Source: Cristatella mucedo | Lineage: Eukaryota > Bryozoa > Phylactolaemata > Cristatellidae | Direction of reading: 5' to 3' | DNA length: 64,000 nt | Assembly (NCBI GenBank): GCA_009760855.2 | Contig: WPIO01000062.1 | Span: 2,383,001 to 2,447,000, forward strand | Shown here: in pieces, positions 1-8,637 of the stretch | Layout: every line of letters starts with the position of its first letter | Position numbering within the stretch: position 1 is the stretch's first letter | Notes under the pieces: generated by a model | The model's input: the letters and a program-made list of their open reading frames with translations, nothing else | Databases searched by the model: none | What the model was told of the DNA's origin: nothing | Translations under genes and position numbers: made by a program

Positions 1-362
1 TGCAGGGTCTCCAAAGGATTTTTTGAGATTTATACGAGGTATGGGTAAACAGATTCCGAAAACCTGGTGCTACGATGCTGAGCCTGGTGGGGGAGTAGAT
101 CTGATAGGTAGGCTGGCGCCAAAAATGAAGGAACCTGGAAGTGAGTGACAAAACCTTTACGTCGGTGTGTTGCTTTACTGGTAGCCAGTGCACGTCGTGG
201 AGAAGTGGTGTGATGTGGCAACTGCGATGCTCACGACAGACAAGCCTAGCTGCAGAGTTTTGCAGCAGCTGCAAGTGCCTGATTGCACAGGCCGGTAGGC
301 CAGCAAGCAGTGAGTTATAGAAGTTAAGGTGGGTCGCAAATGTATGGACCAACTTAGATGTG
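1..362 (-). mobile_element. LINE-A fragment (ORF2 C-terminal part)
   Basis: The reverse strand encodes the C-terminal part of a CR1/L2-like non-LTR retrotransposon protein, with blocks such as LQLVQNSAARL and HWLPV-like segments broken by stops. The same sequence recurs at 2205-3048, 16775-17735, 35298-35912 and 56797-57546, and I call it LINE-A. It is cut by the window edge at 1 and has decayed. Confidence 0.8.
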
Positions 363-1839
363 TATATCAATCAAGAGCACCAACCAGCAGGCCACTGGCA
401 TCAATGCCGTTAGCCATGCCAGTGACATAGACAGTATGATAAAATTCAGCAAGCATCCAGGCTCGGCTTTCTCATATGCCGAGACGAGTCACTACTTACC
501 TTAACACTGGAGTAAATGCAACGAAATTCCGGGTGTGCTTCAACGTGTGGCCATTGGATGTTCTTGCAAACCGTGTGGCCACTTTTTTACATCGCTCAGC
601 ACATACTCCACATGGAAAATCTGTGATTGGTCCCTGGATTCTTTTTCGAGCATACCATTTTACAAGTCTGTCCTGCTGCGCTTACCTGTGGACTGGTGAA
701 GGACCTCGAGGCTTTCGATGTACGCCAGCTATTATTAGCTTACCGGTAGCCAGAGTGAGAGCAAATTATCATCAGAGCCCATCAGTCCACTGTCTAATTA
801 AGCAATCCACTACAATCGACCAAAGATCAACCACAAATCGCATGCGTGAGACTCCATTTTGATTCCAAATATTTCAATACACTCTATTTACGGTGTGCCC
901 ACAACATTGCGAGGCATTGCACATGTGCTTCCTCATTGCATAGCAATGGGCTAGGTCTTTATCGTAATGTACTCTAATCTGTCAAAAACCACTTTAAATC
1001 CAACCGAAATCGACTGTGACTAGCTGCAATTTCAATTGCCTAATATAATACAGTGTTTCCAAAATACTTCTTATAGCTTGCACCGTTTTGCGAGTGCTTT
1101 TTCATGCAGTGCGCATTCATGGGCATGTGATGAGCACATGGACATATCGCAGGACGTGCTGATCGATTATTCAATAGTTATAAAATAAAGTTTAGCAGAA
1201 GCGTGTACAAAAATACCTGAAAGTTTCAGTGCCGGTAATTTGAGAATGCCGAACAAACAGAGGTCTTCCGAGGTACTGAGCACCGAACATATTTTCGTCA
1301 GGGTAGGATCCCGTATTTATAATAATAATATTATCAAGTCGTTTGTATATTGCCTTTAGAGAACCACGTACAAGTGCTTTACAACTTGCTTCAAAAGAAT
1401 CAATAACCAACGAGTGACGGCATGGGTGGTATGAAGCATTCAAAGCTAGCACCATGCTTTGGACAGCATGCTAAATCGAACATGAAGGCATTCGTGGCCA
1501 CCAGTTGGTCGTAGCTCTGGCCACTATCCTGCACTGAATAATGCGCAGGTAAAGTGTAGGTGGTGCATGAGCATAGTAGAAGAGGTCGGAAAGGTCGGTT
1601 GGTGTAGTCAGGTCAACCGACCTGCAAGGCAGAGGATTTTGATTCGATTCGATACTGTATAGAGGACTATTGAAGCTCAGATAAGAAAATATGCACTAGC
1701 ACGCTGGTTGGAATGCTCGTCCTACTAAACTAATGAGTATCCACGTGTGAACAATGTGCTCACACCAGAGAAAGTCTGCATCCAGCAAATGACTCTAAGC
1801 AGATTATTTTCGTCATTGACCAAAAGTTTTTCAAATGGA
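363..1839. other. No gene seen; decayed repeat debris
   Basis: No exon with conserved content was found here. A faint LINE-A 3' tail on the reverse strand can be seen around 1315-1400 (an ATA/AAT run followed by a degraded copy of the GAGAACTTAATCTCT hairpin region). The long open frames at 476-862 and 1192-1455 have no recognisable protein features. Confidence 0.4.
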
Positions 1840-1980
1840 ACCCATTTCATACAATGCCACTGCTTAGTCACCAAACCTTTGGTTCATATGCTCCCAAAGC
1901 CTGGAACTTGTTCCCGACTGATGTTGCAACATCCCCTGCCACGATGACATTTGAAAAGAAGCTTAACAGTCTTTTGAATT
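1840..1980 (+). mobile_element. LINE ORF2 C-terminal scrap
   Basis: The forward strand reads a short piece like the LINE-A C-terminus (SYAPKAWN-like, then TFEKKLNSL). It is a divergent fragment sitting directly before an endonuclease fragment, so the order of LINE parts is scrambled here. Confidence 0.45.
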
Positions 1981-2200
1981 GATCGCCTTGGTCTCACCCA
2001 AAAACAAGCAACCAATGGTGGCAGTAGTCTATCGCCAACCAGGTACCAAATCCTCCTTTATCTCAGATTTCTCCGATCTCATTTCGATTCTGTGTGCTAG
2101 AAATCGATCCTTCCTCGTTATTGGCGATTTCAACGTTCACTTTAATAACTTATCTGACGCCTTCAGCACTGAATTTCGTGCATTGACTGACTCGGACTGA
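1981..2200 (+). mobile_element. LINE APE-type endonuclease fragment
   Basis: The translation holds VVYRQPGTKSSFISDF followed by LVIGDFNVHFNN. The GDFN(V/I)H motif is the hallmark of the apurinic-like endonuclease domain of LINE ORF2. The fragment ends at about codon 73, and the sequence then jumps straight to the late reverse-transcriptase/C-terminal region, so the central RT core is deleted. Confidence 0.75.
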
Positions 2201-2204
2201 CTAG

Positions 2205-3048
2205 GTGTCATATTCCAAAGCGACCTCTCGTTAGACGACCACATCAGCTCCACAGTCAAATCTGCCTATTTTCAGCTTCATAACATTGCTAAAATTCGGG
2301 CTTGTTTAGATAAGGATACCACGTCCAAGTTGGTCCATGCATTCGTGACATCCCGTCTCGACTTCTGCAACTCACTGCATACTGGCCTACCAGCATGTGC
2401 GATCAGGCGATTACAGCTGGTGCAAAACTCTGCAGCTAGGCTTGTCTGTCGTGAGCATCGCAGTTGCCACATCACACCACTTCTCGCCGACCTGCACTGG
2501 CTCCCAGTCAAGCAACGGATTGACTTCAAGGTTTTGTTGCTCACTGTGAGGTCACTTCATTCTTTGGCTCCAGCCTGTGTCTCAGATCTACTCCCCCACC
2601 AGGCCAAGCATCGTACCACCCACTTTTCGGAATCCAACAGTCTAGAAATACCTCATACAAACCTTAAATCCTTTGGAGACCGTGCATTTAGTTCATATGC
2701 TCCCAAAGCCTGGAACTCCCTCCCGACCTGCGTCAGAACATCCCCTGACCTGACCACATTTAAAAGAAACTTAAAAACACACCTATTTAGGACAGCATTT
2801 AGTGGGTCCCTGTGATTCGTCCTTGATGTGCTTATGCATGCTGACACTGTGCATGCTGCCACTAACCACATTTGCATGCTGACCCTGTGCATGTCACCCC
2901 TAACCATATTATTCATTTTTTTTTTTTTTCAAGCATGATTTTGCTTACTATTCTATTGCATATCACTTTGCAGCAAATGTAAAGCGCCTAGAAAGAGATT
3001 AAGTTCTCTGAGGGCGCTTTATCAAGTGCAATATTATTATTATTATTA
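2205..3048 (+). mobile_element. LINE-A 3' part: ORF2 C-terminus, 3'UTR and ATT tail
   Basis: The frame at 2330-2815 reads the conserved LINE-A C-terminus (FVTSRLDFCNSL, LQLVQNSAARLVC, LHWLPVKQRIDFKV, FGDRAFSSYAPKAWNSLP, ending FSGSL). The 3'UTR contains repeated 'catgctgac..tgtgcatg' units. It ends with the hairpin-forming GCGCC...GGCGC element around AGAGATTAAGTTCTCT and an (ATT)n tail at 3033-3048. The ORF is open from 2330 to its stop, so this copy is fairly young. It is 5' truncated or rearranged. Confidence 0.88.
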
Positions 3049-4050
3049 TGTGGTATCCTTATCTAGACAAGTCCGAATTTTAGCAATGTTGTGTAGCTGA
3101 AAGTAGGCAGACTTAATTGTGGTGCTGATGTGGTCATCTAATGAAAGGTCACTTAGGAACATGACACCTATATTTCGTGCAGATTCAACTGGAGATATGG
3201 TGGCAGAGCTGATTTTGAGTGTTAGCCGTTCAAATTTCTGAATCACACTTGGTTTTCCCATAACTACTAAGTTGGTTTCATCATTCAATTCAAGAAAACG
3301 TGGTGCCATTTATATGCAGACGCCATCAATGCATGCAGCAAGGGAGTTGAGAGAATTCGACGTGCTTGAGGGCTGGGATGGATCAAAGCAAATGTACAAC
3401 TGAGTGTCATCCGCATAGAAGTGAAAGCCTAGATTGTGCTTGGTAATCACATCGGCAAGAGGGAAATTATAAACCGTGAAAAGAACAGGATAAAGCACGG
3501 ATGCCTGAGGTACCCCATATTTCAGAGGTTCTTCCTTGGATGATCTTTATCTGTTTACATCAATACTCTGGAGTCTCTCACTTAGATAGGAACTGAACCA
3601 TTCCAATGCAGTGCCAGTGATGCCCAGGTGACATGAGAGGCCGTCAAGATGGATTTCGTGATCGATAGTGTCAAAAACTGCCGAAAGACTGCAGAAAAAA
3701 CAAGCAGAGACTCTGCCCCAGACTGCATTAGTAAGTAGGTCGTTATATACCAGAAACAATGCTGACTCTATGGAGTGATTAGCTCTAAAACTAGACTGGA
3801 AATTACTAGCAAGATCTGAAGTTTCAATATATGAGTTCAGCTGGTCTGTCACGACTTGTTCCGGTGTCTTTGATATGAATAATAGAAGGTAGACTGGGTG
3901 GAAGTTGATTAAGTTCTCTTGGTCTAGTGTTGCTTTCTTGGGTAGTTGCCTGACTACAGCCTTTTTGAGAGGTGTTGGGACATGACCTGAGGTTCATCAC
4001 ATTAATGATGTTAGTTATGCTGGGTGTATCTTTCTTCAGATCATGCAAGC
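3049..4050 (-). mobile_element. LINE reverse-transcriptase core, degenerate, opposite orientation
   Basis: Read from 4050 down, the reverse strand carries RT blocks: FDTIDHE, the catalytic YADDTQLY box near 3410, then a stretch ending CLDKDTT at 3049. Frameshifts and stops split it into at least three frames. It lies directly against the tail of the forward LINE-A copy, so the two elements converge exactly at 3048/3049. The stretch ending CLDKDTT also occurs in the 16775-17735 LINE-A copy, so it is the same or a close family. Confidence 0.8.
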
Positions 4051-4105
4051 AACAGATAACTACGTAAGCATGCCTCTTGACCTGAGCCTGGCTTGTGTGT
4101 TTCAG

Positions 4106-4461
4106 CCACGCATCAGATCAGGGCTTTGAAGGTGCTCACCGACGGCAGCCTGATTGTTGCTACCAGCCTTGGCTATGTAGCTGTGGTGGATGCACTGACT
4201 TTTGGTCCTGTTACTTGCTTTGTGCCTTACGGGAGTGACAGCCACATCCTTCGAGATGTCATTGCACTGCCGATCGACCGGACGGCCACTTCGGGCCAGT
4301 TTGCCCTTTACGGCAAGCAACATTTAATTACGTTCGGGCACAACTACAGGAGCGTGATGCCAAATCAGGACGCCACTAAGCAGAAGGCTACTCCGTCAGA
4401 GCACCAAGAGAACACCGTTTGTCTGCTGTCGTGGGCGGTCGGCAAGTGGAAAGACTCCTGA
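4106..4461 (+). CDS. Terminal coding exon of an unidentified beta-propeller-like protein
   Basis: A clean acceptor (pyrimidine-rich tract ending TTTCAG at 4105) is followed by about 118 codons to TGA at 4459-4461. The product starts THQIRALKVLTDGSLIVATS and continues with LGYVAVVDALTFGPVT, then LRDVIALP, LITFGHNYRSVMP and finally NTVCLLSWAVGKWKDS. The alternating beta-strand pattern ending in a 'VCLLSW' strand looks like the last blade of a C-terminal WD40-type propeller in a large multidomain protein; Roco/LRRK-type kinases and some Rho-GEFs end this way. I do not recognise the gene with confidence. Base composition is coding-like, with no frameshift. Upstream exons are not visible, because 1-4050 is mostly retrotransposon sequence. 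It points towards the acyltransferase gene (convergent). Confidence 0.6.
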
Positions 4462-5084
4462 TTGCCCAACTCATCAGATGCATTGCTGCAGCTTCTGAAG
4501 GTGTGCTGCAAGCTTTCTCCAAGTTGCAAGTATTGCTCATCAGGCACCATTCCAAATACAGTTGATAAGAAGTTCATATTCTGCTTAAATGCGCAGAGAT
4601 GAAGGAACAGAAGTATGTATCGAGTACCTACGAATAATGTATGAGTCAGATAACTGTAATGCACTTTGTGTATAAACCTGCACACGGTAAATTTATTAAC
4701 GTTGACATTTTTCAGGGTCTCATTAATTCGTCAGAGGTAAATGGTAGCCCTCATATTTTACGCCAATATTTTCCGATAAAAAATTACAGCAGGTAGTATA
4801 TGTGCTGCAGCTTTAAAGGCAGGTGGCAGTTATGGGCTTCTCGGAGCTAGATAAAACAGTTGTATCACAATAAGTTTCGTTTGAAAACGGCCTTGTCTTT
4901 TTCGGAAATAGACCCGTATTTGTACGCCTTTGTTGTTGCTCAACTGTGTTATTGCGTCTTAAAACATGAAAAAGACTGCAGATGGTGACCAGAAGTTGCT
5001 GATCAGTTTGCAGCCTCATCTTGCAGCTCTGGGCGCAGACGCTCCATGCGCAGAAAAAATTCATGCAGACGTTTGTGAGCAGTG
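4462..5084. other. 3' flank of the 4106-4461 exon; nothing else seen
   Basis: This is the probable 3'UTR and intergenic sequence. No canonical AATAAA was found within the first 300 bases, so the transcript end is not placed. No repeat or coding signal was recognised. Confidence 0.35.
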
Positions 5085-5265
5085 ATGGCTCACTAGGTAA
5101 AGCGGTTGCTTTTCACTATCTCGGTCCCGAGGTCCTGGGTTCTCGAATCCTGTGGTGGGCGATCTTTTATTGCTGCTGCAAGCGGTGGTGATAGCCGTAA
5201 AGGCTCTTCTGTCGCTACACGAAAGAGGCGGTTTAATGAGCTATTATCTATTTATAAAAAGGGGA
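5085..5265 (+). mobile_element. SINE-2 copy (tRNA-derived)
   Basis: The sequence starts with an A-box-like segment (TGGCTCACTAGGTAAAGCGG). A B-box-like segment around GGGTTCTCGAATCC carries one inserted base. The family body follows (GCAAGCGGTGGTGATAGCCG, AAGGCTCTTCTGTCGCTA). Full copies lie at 22381-22566 and 53484-53668. Confidence 0.8.
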
Positions 5266-5549
5266 CATCCTGAAATGAAACTGAATGTTAAAACGTTGAT
5301 CTCAGTTGATCCTTGGATTCTTGCTCTTGGAAAAATAATACTTTTCACTGCTTATCGTTTATTAATGCTACATTGGTCGTCTTTGCATGGGTGCACTAAC
5401 TTAAATGGCACAGAATTGATTCCATAATAATAGAAGTCGTGCGACGTTCGAATGAACCCACTGTCTAAATGCCTACGTTTCATGGCTACCGGTACTTTGC
5501 ATTACGATAGAGCCAACTGTTCATCATGCTCTCAAGCTCATTATTAAAA

Positions 5550-5735
5550 AAATACTAGCTGATTTAACAGCCTCTTTTTTAAAAACGACACAAGAGCCTT
5601 AAAGACTATCACCACTGCTTGCAGTGGCAATAAAGGAGCACCCACACAGGATTTGCACCCACGACTTCGGGGCCGATGTCGTACAAAGCAACCGGCTTAC
5701 CTATTGAGCCATCTATGATCACTTGTTTGCACTTC
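5550..5735 (-). mobile_element. SINE-2 copy, reverse
   Basis: Reverse complement of the SINE-2 consensus: the 3' part (CAGCCTCTTTTT, AGAGCCTT, CCACTGCTTGCAGTGG) comes first, then the B-box region near 5660-5680 and the A-box region near 5700-5725. It is more diverged than the 22381 copy. Confidence 0.72.
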
Positions 5736-6409
5736 GTCACAATATTAATTTTATGTTTGTTCCTATGTAGCATAAGTTTGCAATTGCTCATCCCTAGAAA
5801 GTATAGAAAATAGCCATTACTTTCCAAAAACTTCACTTTTGTGAGCTGAACAGAGTTAAATCATAATTGTGCTTATTTTTTCAAAAGTTGCAAATGTGGC
5901 CATGCCCAAAAGTCTCGTATTAAGTAATCAATTCATATATTTGTATAAAGTATATGTTATGTAGTGAACAAAAAACGTAAAACGGTTCAGTATTTTTTAT
6001 GATTTCATCTTTATTGCGGATCACCCAAAAATCGTTTGTGGGCGGTATTGGATCAGTTCTATGCATTAGTACATTACAACCATTAATACCTCCTTATTTA
6101 TATTTTCGAGAAATAGAAATAGTGGAAATACAAGATCCTAAAGCTCGCGAGTTTAGTTTAATTCGAGCTGCCTCTGGATACATTCTTGCATTTTCCTGAA
6201 ATGGCATCAATAGGCGTCAAGCATCCGGCAGAGAAATTTTCCTTGACAAATTTATCAAGACGGTGGTAAAAGAAAATGATGTCGTGGGAGCATTAATTTA
6301 GTACCCTCGCTTCGTACGGCTCATTCGGTGCACCTCTAAGGCGATGACAACGGTGTCGAGACCTTGCCTATGATGAGTTATGCTGCGAAGTCAATCGAGA
6401 CTTCAATCA
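5736..6409. other. AT-rich spacer, nothing recognised
   Basis: Mostly AT-rich sequence without conserved coding signal. The short open frame at 5999-6199 is compositionally unlike coding sequence. Confidence 0.35.
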
Positions 6410-7055
6410 CGGCATTCCTTCTGGGTCTCCGAGCTGGTTTTACCAAGTTGTCCTGCTATCTCCCCATTTGAACAGTGGGGTCCACTATGCTCACTACCTA
6501 CCAGTGCCTGGACTGGCCTTTCCAGACCAAGTATCCCTGGAGAGCAAAAATGTCGAGTGGACTGAGCCACTAGTGGACTCTCGCGTAAGGTGCTCATGCC
6601 GCAACTGCCCATCAAACTGGGTCTCGTGAAAATGCAGCTCTGTCCCAGCTCTGGATAACGAGTTCACAGTCAAGTATCTCCAAGTCTGAGGCACATGCCT
6701 AATCCGGCATCTTTGTGGTGCCAAGATACAAAAAGTAATTGAGCGAAATGATTTACCTAAGAAGCTCACAAGTAAGGAGGGAGCAGCTTTATTGCAGTGG
6801 TTTGGGACCTCGTGGGCAGTCAAAAGATGGAAAAATATGTAGAGTAGGCTCACGCTAGGCTGAAGAACTACTGCACCATGGGCTGCAGGATGTCTTTATC
6901 CTTGATGCCCATCTTGACATATTTAAGGAGAATACGATCGAAAACTCGGAGGAGCAAGGCAGGCACTTCTGCCAAGATTTAGTGTACTTGGAAAGCCAGC
7001 TGCTACCAAGGACAATAAAGAGAACGTTTTGTATAGCTTCAGCTCGAGAACATGT
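6410..7055 (+). pseudogene. Decayed copy of a transposon-associated protein family (GFTK...HLD type)
   Basis: Three forward frames in order give parts of one protein. 6415-6472 reads FLLGLRAGFTKLSCY. About 6540-6640 reads SKNVEWTEPLVDSR and, in a shifted frame, KVLMPQLPIKLGLVKMQLC. About 6860-7000 reads LDAHLDIFKEN followed by SEEQGRHFCQDL. From memory this order (GGFTK.., WP..., LVDP.KVLMPPLHIKLGL, then HLD.FPEN...SEEQGERFHQDI) matches a hypothetical protein repeated in many invertebrate genomes and thought to travel with transposons. At least two frameshifts and several stops make it a pseudogene. The family assignment is recall, not a search. Confidence 0.6.
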
Positions 7056-7095
7056 TAGGTTAATTTTCATCTAATTAAACGTGATTCAAACAATT

Positions 7096-7240
7096 GCCGA
7101 GCTGGTTTGGTTTAGTGGTTAAGGTGCCCGCCCCGACCAAGGTCTGACTGAGGTCGTGGGCTCGAGCCCCGAGGCATATGTGAAGCGCCTGAATAGAGAT
7201 TAAGTTCTCTTGGGGCGCTACACAAATGAATTATATTTTT
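7096..7240 (+). mobile_element. SINE-1 copy, near full length
   Basis: tRNA-derived head with A box (TTTAGTGGTTAAGGTGC, about 7111) and B box (GTGGGCTCGAGCCCCGAGG, about 7154). It is followed by a 3' part GCGCC..AGAGATTAAGTTCTCTTGGGGCGC that closely resembles the LINE-A 3' terminal hairpin. Other copies: 31336-31476, 35120-35254, 48308-48475 and 58835-58992. Confidence 0.88.
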
Positions 7241-7268
7241 TTAATTCAGCGCAGCAAATTCTTCCAGT

Positions 7269-7274
7269 TTTATT
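7269..7274 (-). promoter_or_regulatory. Possible polyadenylation signal for the acyltransferase gene
   Basis: AATAAA on the reverse strand, about 870 bases past the stop codon at 8144. It is the first such hexamer I noticed downstream. Position only; no other support. Confidence 0.25.
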
Positions 7275-8143
7275 GGCAATATGTAAATTTTAAATAAATC
7301 AATGCCGTGTTAAAAAAACGATGGGAAATAATGGCAATGATCTGCACATTTGAGGCACAACCTCTTGCAAAAGAAAACTACATGGGACAAAAAATATGTT
7401 CCACTGTTATTTAACCGCCCTGTGAGTAGTAGTAGAACAGGTGCTGCCTGCTACACGATGCTGTCTGTGGAACTTCAGGTTTTCAAGATACTGGACACAC
7501 AGTTTCGGTGATGAAGCAAAGCGGCGCGGGTCGGCAACCCATAGCAGCGTTGAAAACCTTGCAGAGATCCAAGTATGGCCCATTCTTAGAGAGTGCTGAG
7601 TGTGAACCCCCCTCCCAGCTGTCGCAGCAGCCCTACAGCAGTTGCCAAGCAAGAATTTTATGGTGACAAATGGTTCTACGTCAGCTATCCCGAGCTCAAC
7701 TATCCATGACCAAGGAAAAGCAGCTTCATCATAGGTCTCTACTAACCAAACCAGCCCGACAGTCAGTACATGCACGTGGGGCGATTCAGTGGTTCTTGCG
7801 AGTCGCTCGGTTTCATTCCCTTATCGAGAGCATCGTGTAGCGAGCACCCGCTGAATGTAACGCGCAGCACAGGAGGAGTTTTCTTTCGTCGTTCGCTCTC
7901 TCAGCGAAGACCATTTAATCATCTGCAAAAGCGCAGAGGCAACGACAGACAACATAGCCTGGTTGCATCCTTGTTCGAGACTGCAAAATCGGCTAAGAGG
8001 CACATATGCACTACAACAGATTGAGAGATGATGGATGCACACGGTGCATGATTACTGCTATTAGAAAAAAGGATCCACGACATCCAGTAAATTATGTAGT
8101 AAATTATGGCGCAGCACGAACACGGGGGCAAAAGGATCGTTGC
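7275..8143 (-). other. Probable 3'UTR/flank of the acyltransferase gene
   Basis: Downstream of the stop on the coding strand. No other gene is seen. Antisense open frames at 7407-7775 and 7770-8042 lack conserved features. Confidence 0.35.
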
Positions 8144-8637
8144 TCAATTATGCCAGCCAAGCAAATATGACTGCAAAAAATCAAACCCATTAAAGAACTT
8201 GGTGCAGGCTAAGAAAAAAAGGCACACCACGAGTGCATAGCAGCGTGCAAACGTAGAGGTGACGATCACGGTCACACAGAGCATAACGAATACTAGCCAA
8301 TACACGAGCGCCACCACGAGCCACGCCGAGCTGGCACAGCTCGAGTGCTCTTGATGCGCCAGCAGCCGATTAGCTGCCGTGACCGGCGAGGTGGCAGCAT
8401 GTGGCGATTTTGAGGCCGCATAGAATTCTTCCAGATTCGACTCCTTTTCATCCCAGCGTTTCTGGCACCAGTCCTGCGCCGAGCTGCCGGCGTCGGCTCC
8501 TAGGGAGCGCATATCGTGCTCGGTGACAGCATAGACGATCTCTTCCGGGAATTCACCGCGGGCAATCGCTGCTTCGTCATGCGGTATGTTGAATGGGTAG
8601 CCAACTGTCACGTCGTAGATCTTGCCTGCAAAGCCAT
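8144..8637 (-). CDS. LCLAT1: LCLAT1-like exon 5 (last, with stop)
   Basis: Acceptor GTTTGTAG at 8638 is preferred because it gives the same spacing between PRTTGF and YDVTVGYP as the family. A second in-frame acceptor 12 nt downstream (exon start 8625) would drop four codons. Encodes KIYDVTVGYPFNIPHDE, WCQKRWDEKE, then a long hydrophobic region (two probable membrane passes within VVALVYWLVFVMLCV...CLFF), ending WHN and a stop at 8146-8144. Confidence 0.9.

Noticed and set aside
476-862. 128-codon forward open frame near the left end
   Set aside because: No conserved features, no coding-like periodicity, surrounded by repeat debris.
2205-4050. Twin-priming inversion as explanation of the opposed LINE parts
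   Set aside because: The inverted part lies beyond the tail rather than before the tail-bearing 3' part.
7111-7170. tRNA gene
   Set aside because: A and B boxes are present, but the sequence is dispersed, lacks a full cloverleaf and is fused to a LINE-type 3' end; it is a SINE.
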